Shown one piece after another: positions 1 through 8,184 of a stretch of DNA of 64,000 bases. How positions within the stretch are numbered: the stretch's first letter is position 1; each line of letters starts with the position of its first letter. Position numbers and translations under genes: made by a program. The DNA comes from Devosia sp. FJ2-5-3 (GTDB lineage Bacteria > Pseudomonadota > Alphaproteobacteria > Rhizobiales > Devosiaceae), in assembly GCF_029201545.1 (NCBI RefSeq), contig NZ_CP104007.1:1708501-1772500 (forward strand), in the 5' to 3' direction. The notes beneath the pieces are model-generated. The model was not told where the DNA came from and searched no databases. It saw only the letters and a program-made list of their open reading frames with translations.

Positions 1-1
1 G

Positions 2-2041
2 GTGGCCAATATCGTCCGGCCCGCCCGCGTCCACGATTTCGTCGATCCGATGGTCGGCGATACGCTCAAGGTCGTCACCGCCTATCCGCCGGCGCGCGGC
101 CTCACGCGTTCCTTCGACTATGTGGATTTTGCCGCCATGCGCAGCGTCCATGGTCTGGTCGTTCGCCCCAAGGCGGGGGAACTCGATGTCGCCATCGAGA
201 ATGCGCTCGCCGTCATTTCCAGCGCGGATGGGCTCACGGTCTCGCCGCTCGAGACCCTGCGGCAGGATCAGGCCAGCATCGCGCCTGCCCAGCGCCTCAA
301 TTTCCTTGATATTGCGCCATTGGTGCAGACCGATCCGGGTATTTTCGGCCAGCAGCGTGATGAATATGAGGCCATCGCCGCTGCCAGTGACGGCAGTTCG
401 CGCGACACAGCGCGCCTCGATCTCGGGCAGTATTTCCTGGCCAACCGGCTCGCCATCGAGGCGCTGGGCGTGCTCCAGGTGGCCAATTCGGGGCTCCGGG
501 ACAAGGCGCTCCTGCCGCGGATCGAAATGACGCGGGCGGCTGCCAATGTCGTGGCCGGCCGTCCTGCAGATGCGCTCGCGACGCTAAACGACCGCCGCTT
601 CGACCAGGATGTCGACGCCATGTTCTGGCGGGCCATTGCGCGCGAGGAGGTCAATGATTTCTCCGGCGCCCTCGCCGACGCCACCCAGGCCTATTCGATC
701 GCCGACGGTTACCCGTCCTGGGCGCGCGACAAATTCCATCTCGCCGCCATTCGCGCCGCGCTCGAGGAGCACAATCCCGATAAGGCTGCCGCCATGCTCG
801 AGGATGTGGATTTCGCCTCGCTCGAAACCGATCAGATCGCCGAGTTCAACCTGCTGACGGCCCGGCTGGCAGAAGCCCAGGGACGCCAGCAGGATGCGAT
901 CGACACCTATGGTCAGGTGATTGCCTCCGAGGTGCGCCCGGCGCGCGCGGAGGCCGTGTTCCGCACCCTCCAGATCCTCGACCAGCAGGGCCGGCTCGAT
1001 CTGGCGCGCGGCACGCAGACGCTCACCGCCGAGGCGATGCTCTGGCGGGGCGACCGGCTGGAAGCGAACATGCAGGCCATGCTGGCGGATCTGCATTTCC
1101 GCAAGGCCGACTATCGGGAAGGCTTCGAGGCGGTGAAGGCCGCTCTCCTCAGCGATCCGGAGAGCCGTGCGGTCCAGCAGCTCAGCGATAACGCCCAGCG
1201 CACCTTTACCGAGCTCTTCCTCAATGGCTTTGCCGACAAGCTCGCCCCGATCGATGCCCTGAGCATCTACTATGATTTCCAGCACCTGACCCCAGCCGGG
1301 GCGCAGGGCGACGAGATGATCCGCAATCTCGCGCGGCGTCTGGTGCGCGTCGATCTTCTGCCGCAGGCCATCGCCCTGTTGCAGTACCAGCTCGACAATC
1401 GCCTGCGCGGCGTTGCGCGCACGCAGGTGGCGACCGATCTCGCCGTGCTCTACCTGGCCAATCACAAGCCCGCCGAGGCAATGCGGGTGCTCAACGATTC
1501 GCGCCTGCCGGACCTGCCGGCCTCGCTGGCCCGCCAGCGTCGCGTCATCGAGGCCCGCGCCATGATCGATGGCGGCCGCGACCAGCTGGCACTGGACCTG
1601 CTGCGCGATCTCGAAGGCCAGGATGTCGAGCTGATGCGCATCAATGCGCACTGGCAGGCCAAGCGCTACAGCCAGGCAGGGCAGGGGATCGAGGCGCTTT
1701 ATGGCGCGCAGGCCCTGGCTGCGCCGCTCAGCAAGCCGGCCCGTCTCAATATCATCCAGGCCGGCGTCGGCTATGTGCTGACCAGCGATACAACTGCACT
1801 GGCCCGGCTGCGGGCAAAATATTCCGACGCCATGGTCAACTCACCGGAATGGCCGATCTTCGACTTCATCACCGGTCCGATCGAGGTGACGAGCAACGAG
1901 TTCAAGCAGGTGGCGGCCCAGATCGCCTCGCGCGATGGCCTCGATCTGTTCCTCACCGCCTATCGCGAGACCTATGAGGGCCAGGGGGCTTTGGCTCCGG
2001 TCGCGAAATCGGAAAATATCGACCTCTCGACCAGCGGCTAG
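2..2041 (+). CDS. TPR-like helical-repeat protein, 5' end outside window
   Basis: The reading frame is open from the first bases and gives 679 residues. The GTG at position 2 is only the first possible start in the window, so the gene probably begins upstream. The protein is rich in Ala, Leu, Asp and Arg, and from about residue 140 it reads as repeated helix-turn-helix pairs of TPR type (for example around residues 200-240, 280-330 and 460-500). No signal peptide or membrane segment is visible in the part seen. I do not recognise a named family. It ends about 120 bp from the 3' end of leftward fliP, so it is convergent with the flagellar genes, and a motility role is only a guess from position. 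Confidence 0.6.
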   Translation: MANIVRPARVHDFVDPMVGDTLKVVTAYPPARGLTRSFDYVDFAAMRSVHGLVVRPKAGELDVAIENALAVISSADGLTVSPLETLRQDQASIAPAQRLNFLDIAPLVQTDPGIFGQQRDEYEAIAAASDGSSRDTARLDLGQYFLANRLAIEALGVLQVANSGLRDKALLPRIEMTRAAANVVAGRPADALATLNDRRFDQDVDAMFWRAIAREEVNDFSGALADATQAYSIADGYPSWARDKFHLAAIRAALEEHNPDKAAAMLEDVDFASLETDQIAEFNLLTARLAEAQGRQQDAIDTYGQVIASEVRPARAEAVFRTLQILDQQGRLDLARGTQTLTAEAMLWRGDRLEANMQAMLADLHFRKADYREGFEAVKAALLSDPESRAVQQLSDNAQRTFTELFLNGFADKLAPIDALSIYYDFQHLTPAGAQGDEMIRNLARRLVRVDLLPQAIALLQYQLDNRLRGVARTQVATDLAVLYLANHKPAEAMRVLNDSRLPDLPASLARQRRVIEARAMIDGGRDQLALDLLRDLEGQDVELMRINAHWQAKRYSQAGQGIEALYGAQALAAPLSKPARLNIIQAGVGYVLTSDTTALARLRAKYSDAMVNSPEWPIFDFITGPIEVTSNEFKQVAAQIASRDGLDLFLTAYRETYEGQGALAPVAKSENIDLSTSG

Positions 2042-2083
2042 GCTCGCGCCACACCCGCGAGCCGCGTCCGCTGCACGACGAGC

Positions 2084-2104
2084 GGGCGCAAATTCCCTGC
2101 GCCC
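2084..2104. repeat. Short perfect hairpin between converging genes
   Basis: GGGCGCA, seven bases, then TGCGCCC form a perfect stem in the 120 bp gap between the TPR-like gene and fliP. There is no T run on either strand, so it is at best a weak or factor-dependent terminator. Confidence 0.35.
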
Positions 2105-2164
2105 AAAACCGGGGCCCACGCCGCCCCAGGGACGCAATGCCTTGGGTGTGGGTCGGTCGGGTCG

Positions 2165-2971
2165 CTATGTGTTGAAGCTGCGGACCAGCGAGCCCACAAC
2201 CAGATACCAGCCGTCCACCAGCACGAAAAAGATCAGCTTGAAGGGCAGCGAGATCACCACGGGCGGCAACATCATCATACCCATCGACATCAGCACCGAC
2301 GCCACCACCATGTCGATGATGACAAAGGGCAGGAACAGCAGGAAGCCGATCTCGAAGGCCCGTCGCAATTCCGAGATGAGGAAGGCGGGGATCAGCAGCT
2401 GGAGCGGAATGGCTTCCGGTTCGGCCGGGATTTCGGCCTCCGTGAGGTCGTAAAAGAGCTGCAGATCCTGTTGGCGCACGTTGAAGCGCATGAATTCGTG
2501 CAGCGGCGCCGCCGTCAGCTCGAAAGCCTCGGCGAATTCGATCTCATTGGCCATGAGCGGGGCGATGCCCTGGTCATAGCTCTGCTGCAGCGTGGGCTGC
2601 ATGATGAAAAAGGTCAGGAACAGCGCCAGCGACATCATCACCGAGTTGGGCGGTGCGGTCTGCAGGCCGATGGCCGTGCGCAGGAGCGACAGGACCACCA
2701 CGATCCGGGTGAAGCTGGTGACCATCACCAGGATCGACGGCGCCAGGGATAGGACCGTGATCAGGCCGATGAGCTGGACCGCGCGGTCGACCAGCGCGGT
2801 GTCGTCGCCGAAACCGATGGAGAGGTCCTGTGCGTGGGCAACGCCAGCGGCGCCCAGCATGACCAGCCCGGTGAGGCCGACAATCAGGAGCGCCCGCTGG
2901 CCGGGGATCTGGAAGAACCTAGTTGCTCTTGGCTTCGGTGTGCTTGTTCTGGTCAAGGCCGAGCCCTTCAT
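2165..2971 (-). CDS. fliP: Flagellar export gate protein FliP
   Basis: FliP is part of the FliPQR export gate of the flagellar type III secretion system in the inner membrane. The 268-residue product has a cleavable-type signal sequence (hydrophobic stretch about residues 28-46, ending AHAQ). It then has the usual four membrane segments, including the conserved stretches FLLFLPFVIIDMV and MMLPPVVISLPFKL. Length fits the family (about 245-270). The ATG at 2971 overlaps the end of fliO by 53 bp. No good later start keeps the signal peptide, which supports the overlap. It is transcribed with fliO, away from the rod/export operon on the other strand. Confidence 0.95.
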   Translation of the reverse strand: MKGSALTRTSTPKPRATRFFQIPGQRALLIVGLTGLVMLGAAGVAHAQDLSIGFGDDTALVDRAVQLIGLITVLSLAPSILVMVTSFTRIVVVLSLLRTAIGLQTAPPNSVMMSLALFLTFFIMQPTLQQSYDQGIAPLMANEIEFAEAFELTAAPLHEFMRFNVRQQDLQLFYDLTEAEIPAEPEAIPLQLLIPAFLISELRRAFEIGFLLFLPFVIIDMVVASVLMSMGMMMLPPVVISLPFKLIFFVLVDGWYLVVGSLVRSFNT

Positions 2972-3587
2972 TGGCCTGTTCTGCTTCGATCTCTTTAGCT
3001 GAGTCGATTGCCGGGTCGGGCGAAATGTCAGGCTTATACCCGTCTGCTGCCGATTCCGGCGGGCTTACGGGGCGGAGCAGGCCGGTGTGGCGCAGGGATC
3101 GGGGGGCAGAGCCGTCCTTCGGTTTGGCGTCGCGCAGGCGGTCGAGATTGGCCGATGGGCCGGCCGCGACGGCCGATGCGGGTACGATCGCTGGCTTGGA
3201 CTCGCCGGGCTTGGAATCGGTTGCGACAGGGCCGGGGCGTCGATTGCCCATGAAGGGCACCGGGCGGCGCGTCGGCTGCACGGCGGGCGGCTCTTCGACC
3301 GCGATCCCGGTCTCGATCACCAGATCCTGCGGTCCGCCGGTCAGAATCAGATGTTCGACATTGTCGCGGCGGATCACGAGCAATTGCCGCTTCTGGTCCA
3401 CGACGAGGCTATCCACGATGGCCAGGCGCCGGTTCCGACCGCGCGGACCGTTGGTCGTCACCTTGAAGATCAGCTTGAGCAGCCAGACGCCGAGCACGAT
3501 GAGAACGATGACGGCGCCGAGGGCGAAGAGGGCGGTAAGGTATGTATTGCCGCCGTCTCCACCGAAAAGGCTGGTGATGAACTGCAC
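2919..3587 (-). CDS. fliO: Flagellar biosynthesis protein FliO
   Basis: FliO is an accessory factor that helps FliP assemble in the export gate. The 222-residue product has one N-terminal membrane segment (about residues 14-40). A small basic domain follows (VVDQKRQLLVIRRDNVEHLIL, about 63-83), which is typical of FliO. The long Pro/Ala-rich C-terminal tail is probably disordered and is longer than in enteric FliO. It lies directly upstream of fliP with a 53-bp overlap and is the first gene of the leftward flagellar operon. The divergent flgB operon starts 180 bp away and the gap holds a CtrA box. Confidence 0.85.
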   Translation of the reverse strand: MQFITSLFGGDGGNTYLTALFALGAVIVLIVLGVWLLKLIFKVTTNGPRGRNRRLAIVDSLVVDQKRQLLVIRRDNVEHLILTGGPQDLVIETGIAVEEPPAVQPTRRPVPFMGNRRPGPVATDSKPGESKPAIVPASAVAAGPSANLDRLRDAKPKDGSAPRSLRHTGLLRPVSPPESAADGYKPDISPDPAIDSAKEIEAEQANEGLGLDQNKHTEAKSN

Positions 3588-3699
3588 CTAAGAAGTCTCC
3601 TGTGTAGATAGCCAGCGAATCCGCGCTGGCACTTTCTGCCCACCCAAATCAGCCAATTTTGCATTTTGCGAGGCAAGGTGGGTCAGTCTTACCGGGTGA

Positions 3700-3715
3700 T
3701 TAACTGTTCGTTAAC
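3700..3715 (+). promoter_or_regulatory. CtrA binding box between fliO and flgB
   Basis: TTAA-CTGTTCG-TTAAC matches the TTAA-N7-TTAA(C) consensus of the alphaproteobacterial cell-cycle and motility regulator CtrA exactly. It lies 52 bp before the flgB ATG and 112 bp before the fliO ATG, in the only intergenic space shared by the two flagellar operons. It could control one or both. Confidence 0.7.
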
Positions 3716-3767
3716 CCTAAATGGGCAGGATTTGCCTATACCAAATTGGACTCGGGAACGCCTCGTT

Positions 3768-4175
3768 ATGGGCATTATGGATCTGCCGGTTTTCGCGGCG
3801 CTGACGGACAAGATGCGCTGGCATCAGGCGCGTCAAGGCCTGCTGGCCGAAAACGTGGCCAATGCTGACAATCCCGGCTTCCGGGGGCGCGACCTCAAGC
3901 AGTACAATTTTTCTGATCGGGTCGATCAGGTGAAGCCGCCTTCAGTGGCGACCTTCGTCACCCAGCCCAGGCATTTCAGTACCTCGCTCGGCGGCAATTC
4001 CAATTTCGCCGACCAGAAAATGGTCAATTTCGAGGTCACGCCCGGCGGCAATGGCATCACGCTCGAAGACGAGATGATGAAGGTCACCACCAATCTGATG
4101 GACTATCAGGCCGCCACCAACATCTACCAGAAATCGGTCCGCATCCTGCGTACCGCCATGGGCAAGTCGGCGTAA
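3768..4175 (+). CDS. flgB: Flagellar basal-body rod protein FlgB
   Basis: FlgB is a proximal rod subunit exported through the flagellar type III system. The product is 135 residues with the N-terminal rod motif (LLAENVANADNPGFRGRDL, about residues 25-43) and a C-terminal amphipathic helix (YQAATNIYQKSVRILRTAMG). I chose the ATG at 3768 because the family normally begins a few residues before DLPVFAAL. A start about 100 bp upstream would run through the CtrA box and promoter. It is the first gene of a rightward operon flgB-flgC-fliE-fliQ-fliR-flhB, and flgC follows after 12 bp. Confidence 0.93.
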   Translation: MGIMDLPVFAALTDKMRWHQARQGLLAENVANADNPGFRGRDLKQYNFSDRVDQVKPPSVATFVTQPRHFSTSLGGNSNFADQKMVNFEVTPGGNGITLEDEMMKVTTNLMDYQAATNIYQKSVRILRTAMGKSA

Positions 4176-4187
4176 GGACAGGCAAAA

Positions 4188-4598
4188 ATGGATTTCAGCT
4201 CCTCCATCCGCATCGCAGCCACCGGGCTCCATGCACAATCGGCCCGCATGCGCGTTATCGCGGAAAACATTGCCAACGCCGATTCCACCGCGACGACCGC
4301 CGACGGCGACCCCTACCGCCGCCGGGTGCCCACCTTCCTGACCACCTTCAACAACGAGATCGGCGGACGCACGGTCAAGATGGGCAAGGTGGCGCTGGAT
4401 AATACTGAATTCAGCCCCCGCTACGAGCCCGGCCATCCAGCGGCCGACGCCAATGGCTATGTGCAATATCCCAACGTCAACACACTGATCGAGACGATGG
4501 ATATGCGCGAAGCCCAGCGCAGCTACGAAGCAAACCTTAATGTGGTCTCGATCAGCCGCCAGATGCTCGGGCAAACGCTCGACATCTTACGCGGCTGA
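4188..4598 (+). CDS. flgC: Flagellar basal-body rod protein FlgC
   Basis: FlgC is a proximal rod protein. The product is 136 residues with the conserved N-terminal helix and ENIANADST motif (about residues 25-33). The C-terminal helix EAQRSYEANLNVVSISRQML is shared by axial proteins. Length matches the family. An AAGGA ribosome site precedes the ATG by a normal distance. fliE follows 17 bp downstream. Confidence 0.95.
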   Translation: MDFSSSIRIAATGLHAQSARMRVIAENIANADSTATTADGDPYRRRVPTFLTTFNNEIGGRTVKMGKVALDNTEFSPRYEPGHPAADANGYVQYPNVNTLIETMDMREAQRSYEANLNVVSISRQMLGQTLDILRG

Positions 4599-4615
4599 CA
4601 ATCTAGGAGCGTCCA

Positions 4616-5098
4616 ATGGCTTCCACCCCCTTCAATATCGCGGCTGCTGCCTATGGCAATGCCAGCCGCCTGTCTGTCAAATCTGACATCGAGACCGCAG
4701 CCAGCTCCGTTGCCTCCGGTCCGAACTTCGCTCAGATGCTGGCCCAAAGCGTGCAGGGTGTGGTGGAGAGCCGCTCCGCCGATCCGATGAGCATTGCCAT
4801 GGTCGGCGACGCCGCCAGCCTGATGCTGCAGCAGGCCGCCATGCCGGGCGCGCAGCTTGGCACCGCGCCGGCGCAGCAGGGCAATGACTTCGCACAGATT
4901 CTGGCCCAGAGCGTGCAGGGTGTGGTCGACAGCGGCCGCGCCTCCGAAAAGATGTCGATGGACATGGTCAACGGCAAGGCCAATGTCGTCGATATGGTCA
5001 CGGCCCTCAGTCAGACCGAAATGGCCATTGAGAGCATCGTCACCATCCGTGACCGCGTCATCGCCTCCTATGAGGAAATCATGCGCATGCCGATCTGA
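4616..5098 (+). CDS. fliE: Flagellar hook-basal body protein FliE with internal duplication
   Basis: FliE joins the MS ring or export gate to the rod. The C-terminal part (about residues 90-160, ending VTIRDRVIASYEEIMRMPI) is a standard FliE core. The protein is 160 residues against the usual 100-115. The extra length comes from a repeated unit: residues 37-50 (NFAQMLAQSVQGVV) and 91-104 (DFAQILAQSVQGVV) are nearly the same, 54 residues apart, with related sequence downstream of each. The DNA copies are also close. A strong AGGAG site precedes the ATG. The duplication looks like a recent in-frame tandem event and should leave the rod-binding C-terminus intact. Confidence 0.92.
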   Translation: MASTPFNIAAAAYGNASRLSVKSDIETAASSVASGPNFAQMLAQSVQGVVESRSADPMSIAMVGDAASLMLQQAAMPGAQLGTAPAQQGNDFAQILAQSVQGVVDSGRASEKMSMDMVNGKANVVDMVTALSQTEMAIESIVTIRDRVIASYEEIMRMPI

Positions 5099-5227
5099 TC
5101 GGCATTGCATGTCGATGTGGTCGGCGTGAATTGATTGGGGCTGCGGCATCGCAGCCCACAATTGCCTGCTCAAGGGCGCGGGGAATCAGCTACCATTGCC
5201 GCATCAACCGCGGCGGAGGCGGTAGGA

Positions 5228-5494
5228 ATGACCGGCGCCGAAGTTCTCGACATTGCCAGCCAGGGCATCTGGACACTGATCATCGTGTCCCTGCCCATGA
5301 TGCTCGTCGGCCTGCTGGTCGGCGTCGTGATCGCGCTTTTCCAGGCCCTGACGCAGATCCAGGAAATGACCCTGGTGTTCGTCCCCAAGATCATCGCCAT
5401 CTTCGTCACCATGCTGATCGCGCTGCCCTTCATGGGGTCGATGCTCTCGGCCTATATGATGCGCGTGGTCGATATGATCATCGTCGGCGGGTAA
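5228..5494 (+). CDS. fliQ: Flagellar export gate protein FliQ
   Basis: FliQ is the small two-helix subunit of the FliPQR gate. From the ATG at 5228 the product is 88 residues, the normal family size, with two hydrophobic helices (about residues 17-40 and 53-75) and the conserved FQALTQIQEMTLVFVPK loop between them. A longer reading frame exists upstream but its extra residues are not FliQ-like, and GGTAGGA just before 5228 serves as ribosome site. Its stop codon overlaps the fliR start (TAATG), which suggests coupled translation. Confidence 0.95.
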   Translation: MTGAEVLDIASQGIWTLIIVSLPMMLVGLLVGVVIALFQALTQIQEMTLVFVPKIIAIFVTMLIALPFMGSMLSAYMMRVVDMIIVGG

Positions 5495-6264
5495 TGCTCA
5501 ATCTGAGCCTCGACTGGGGCCCGGCCGCCGCTTTCGTCTACATGATGCTGTTCGCGCGTATCGGCGCCATGCTGATGCTCATGCCGGCGCTGGGCGAGCA
5601 GTCCATTCCCATGCGGCTGCGCCTCACCTTCGCGCTGCTCCTCACGCTCGTGCTCTATCCGCTGCTGTCCGGCCTCATTCCCGCCCGGCCGCAGAGCCTT
5701 GGCGGTCTGATCGAGCTGCTTTTCCACGAGCTTGCGGTCGGCATCATCATCGGCGCCATCATTCGCATCACCGTCATGGCCACCCAGGTCGCGGGCGCCA
5801 TCGTCGCCTTCCAGGCCGGCCTCAGCGGTGCCATGGCGGCCGATCCGACCCAGCAGGGCATGCAGAGCGCGGTCTTTGCCAGCTTCCTGTCCTTTCTCGG
5901 CATTACCCTGATCTTTGCCACCGATCTGCATCATGTGGCGCTGGCGGCGATCTATGACAGCTATTCGGTGTTCACGCCGACCGCGCCGATCATGTCGGAA
6001 GATGCCCTGCAATTGGTGCTGCGCACCGTGGCGAGCGCTTTCAGCATCGGCATCCAGATGTCGGCGCCGTTCATCGTCTTCGGCCTCGTCTTCAACCTCG
6101 GGGCGGGTATCCTCGCGCGCCTCATGCCGCAATTGCAGGTCTATTTCATTCTCATGCCCGCCAATATCATGGCCGGGCTGGTTCTCTTCGGCCTGCTCCT
6201 CGTCATGATGATGGGGTGGTATCTCACGGCCTTCGAAAACCATCTTGCGATGTGGCGGGGCTAG
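5494..6264 (+). CDS. fliR: Flagellar export gate protein FliR
   Basis: FliR is an integral membrane component of the flagellar export gate, forming a complex with FliP and FliQ. The 256-residue product has about six membrane segments and typical FliR stretches (MMLFARIGAMLMLMPALGEQ near the N-terminus, FQAGLSGAMAADPTQQGMQS in the middle). The ATG at 5494 shares one base with the fliQ stop, giving the right family length. flhB follows after 63 bp, as in many flagellar operons. Confidence 0.95.
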   Translation: MLNLSLDWGPAAAFVYMMLFARIGAMLMLMPALGEQSIPMRLRLTFALLLTLVLYPLLSGLIPARPQSLGGLIELLFHELAVGIIIGAIIRITVMATQVAGAIVAFQAGLSGAMAADPTQQGMQSAVFASFLSFLGITLIFATDLHHVALAAIYDSYSVFTPTAPIMSEDALQLVLRTVASAFSIGIQMSAPFIVFGLVFNLGAGILARLMPQLQVYFILMPANIMAGLVLFGLLLVMMMGWYLTAFENHLAMWRG

Positions 6265-6327
6265 CCATGTCATTCCTCCACGTCAGGGGCTGTTCCGGAT
6301 GCGATGCAGGACTGAGGGCGATGCCCG

Positions 6328-7401
6328 ATGTCTGACGCACCCGACAAGGACAGCAAGACAGAAGACCCCTCCCAGAAAAAACTGGAGGATGCGCTCAAGA
6401 AGGGCGACGTCGCCAAGAGCCAGGAAGTGACGACCTGGTTCATGCTGGTCGGCACCGCCATTGTCCTCTCTGCCGTGGCGCCGTGGATGGCCGGCCAGAT
6501 CAGCGCGTCCCTGCAATTGGTGCTCATGAACGCCGATCAGTTCGACGTCGATGGCTCAGGCTTTGCCGGCTTCGTCACGGGTCTGGGCCTGTCGCTTATC
6601 GGCGTCGTGCTGGCGCCCCTGGCAGTGCTCTATGCCTGTGGCCTCGCGGCCAATCTCGTACAGCACCGGCCCCTCATGTCGACCGAGCCGATCACCCCGA
6701 AATTCTCCAAGGTGTCGCCGCTGGCGGGGGCCAAGCGCCTGTTTTCCATCGATGCGCTCATCAATTTCGGCAAGGGCCTGATCAAGATCAGCGTCGTCGG
6801 CATCGTCGTCTTCATGGTCGCCTGGCCGGAACGCGACCGGCTGGACACGATGATGACGGCCGACCCGATCATGATCCTGCTCGACGTGCAGGAGATGGCG
6901 GTCAAGATCATCACCGCGGTGCTGATCGTCGTCACCTTCATTGCCGGTGCCGATTTTCTCTATGTCCGCCAGAAATGGTGGAAGCGGCAGATGATGACGG
7001 TTCAGGAAACGCGCGACGAATACAAGCAGATGGAAGGTGACCCTCACGTTAAGGGTCGTATCCGTCAGCTGCGCCAGGAAAAGGCGCGCAAGCGCATGAT
7101 GTCGGCCGTGCCCGATTCCACTGTCGTCATCACCAATCCGACCCACTTTGCCGTGGCGCTCAAATACGAAAAGAACATGCCGGCGCCGATCTGCGTGGCC
7201 AAGGGCGTCGATGCCGTGGCCCTGCGCATCAGGGCGGTCGCCAAGGACAACGATGTGCCGATCATCGAAAATCCGCCTCTGGCGCGCGCGCTCTTTGCCT
7301 CGGTCGATGTCGACCAGATCATTCCGGCCGACCACTACAAGGCCGTTGCCGAAATCATCGGCTTCGTCATGCGCCTCAAGAAGTCGAGCTGGCGCGCCTA
7401 G
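6328..7401 (+). CDS. flhB: Flagellar export switch protein FlhB
   Basis: FlhB controls the substrate-specificity switch of flagellar export. The product is 357 residues with a charged N-terminus (KTEDPSQKKLEDALKKGDVAKS), four membrane helices up to about residue 215 and a cytoplasmic domain. The self-cleavage motif NPTH is present at residues 270-273, so autoproteolysis should be normal. GAGGG about 8 nt before the ATG is a reasonable ribosome site. It is the last gene of the flgB-flhB operon, and the next gene lies on the opposite strand. Confidence 0.96.
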   Translation: MSDAPDKDSKTEDPSQKKLEDALKKGDVAKSQEVTTWFMLVGTAIVLSAVAPWMAGQISASLQLVLMNADQFDVDGSGFAGFVTGLGLSLIGVVLAPLAVLYACGLAANLVQHRPLMSTEPITPKFSKVSPLAGAKRLFSIDALINFGKGLIKISVVGIVVFMVAWPERDRLDTMMTADPIMILLDVQEMAVKIITAVLIVVTFIAGADFLYVRQKWWKRQMMTVQETRDEYKQMEGDPHVKGRIRQLRQEKARKRMMSAVPDSTVVITNPTHFAVALKYEKNMPAPICVAKGVDAVALRIRAVAKDNDVPIIENPPLARALFASVDVDQIIPADHYKAVAEIIGFVMRLKKSSWRA

Positions 7402-7461
7402 GGCGTTTCCAGCAGGCGTGGAACCGGTCTTGTGGCTAGGAAATGCAACAAAAACAATCGC

Positions 7462-8001
7462 TTATGGCAATTTCGTCACGCCCAGAATGCCCAGCACGAA
7501 GTCTGCGCGCTCCGATACCGGCGTTTTCGGAATGACCACCAGCTCATAACCCAGTGCGGCATAGTCCCGCTGCAGCCGCTCATATTCGACGATCGCCTCG
7601 GCGAGGCCATGGCGGCGCTCCGGGTCGGTCACATAGATTTCCGCCCAGGGCGGCACCATGAAGACCCGGCCGTGGTAGCGATGCGCTTGGCCGAGGGTAG
7701 ACAGCCAGGGCTCCCCCGTCATTTCCGTCAGCGCCGAAGCCGCGTCCACGAGCCCGCGGTCGAAAAAGACGAGGCCGGGTCCGGACTTGCCGTCCCGGTC
7801 CGCCAACGCCATGGCAATGGCCCTGCGGATGAACGCCTCCGGATTCACCCAGGGCAGGGCATTGCCATTGGCCGCCAGTTCGGCGGCGACGATGCGGCGT
7901 CCAGGCTCTTCGACGACGGCGTGACCCCGGCGCGCCAGTTCGGCGAGCAATGTCGATTTGCCCCCGCTTGAACAGCCTGAAATCACGACGAAATTTTCCA
8001 T
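7462..8001 (-). CDS. Small P-loop (AAA-type) ATPase
   Basis: The product is 179 residues, beginning MENFVVISGCSSGGKST. The Walker A motif GCSSGGKST sits at the extreme N-terminus, and a DRGLVD segment further on may act as Walker B or lid. It looks like the compact predicted-ATPase family often annotated AAA_28 or NadR-like kinase; the substrate is unknown. I chose the ATG at 8001 because it places the P-loop at the N-terminus; a start 39 bp upstream adds residues of no recognisable kind. It points leftward between flhB and cckA and is divergent from cckA, so it is not part of the flagellar operon. Confidence 0.75.
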   Translation of the reverse strand: MENFVVISGCSSGGKSTLLAELARRGHAVVEEPGRRIVAAELAANGNALPWVNPEAFIRRAIAMALADRDGKSGPGLVFFDRGLVDAASALTEMTGEPWLSTLGQAHRYHGRVFMVPPWAEIYVTDPERRHGLAEAIVEYERLQRDYAALGYELVVIPKTPVSERADFVLGILGVTKLP

Positions 8002-8184
8002 TTCCCTCACACTCCGCCTCAAACTTCGGGCTGGCGGCAAAATCAGCCTCCGCCGGGCATGGCCGGATCGTCAATTCGCCCGTACTAATGTTGAAAACCG
8101 CCTTCGCACTCCCATGTGCGCGGCCCATTTGATAGACCTTGTATGTCCCGATTCGGGTCACATCTCGTGCTGGAGCGTTTCCTC

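Noticed and set aside
3626..3642. Sigma-54 promoter (TGGCAC...) before flgB
   Set aside because: TGGCAC-N5 is followed by GCCC, not TTGC, so the -12 part is missing. The CtrA box explains control better.
7580..8161. 193-residue frame overlapping the small ATPase gene on the same strand
   Set aside because: Its first 60 residues look protein-like, but it has no stop before running through the ATPase in another frame. The ATPase frame has the P-loop, so this one was not accepted.
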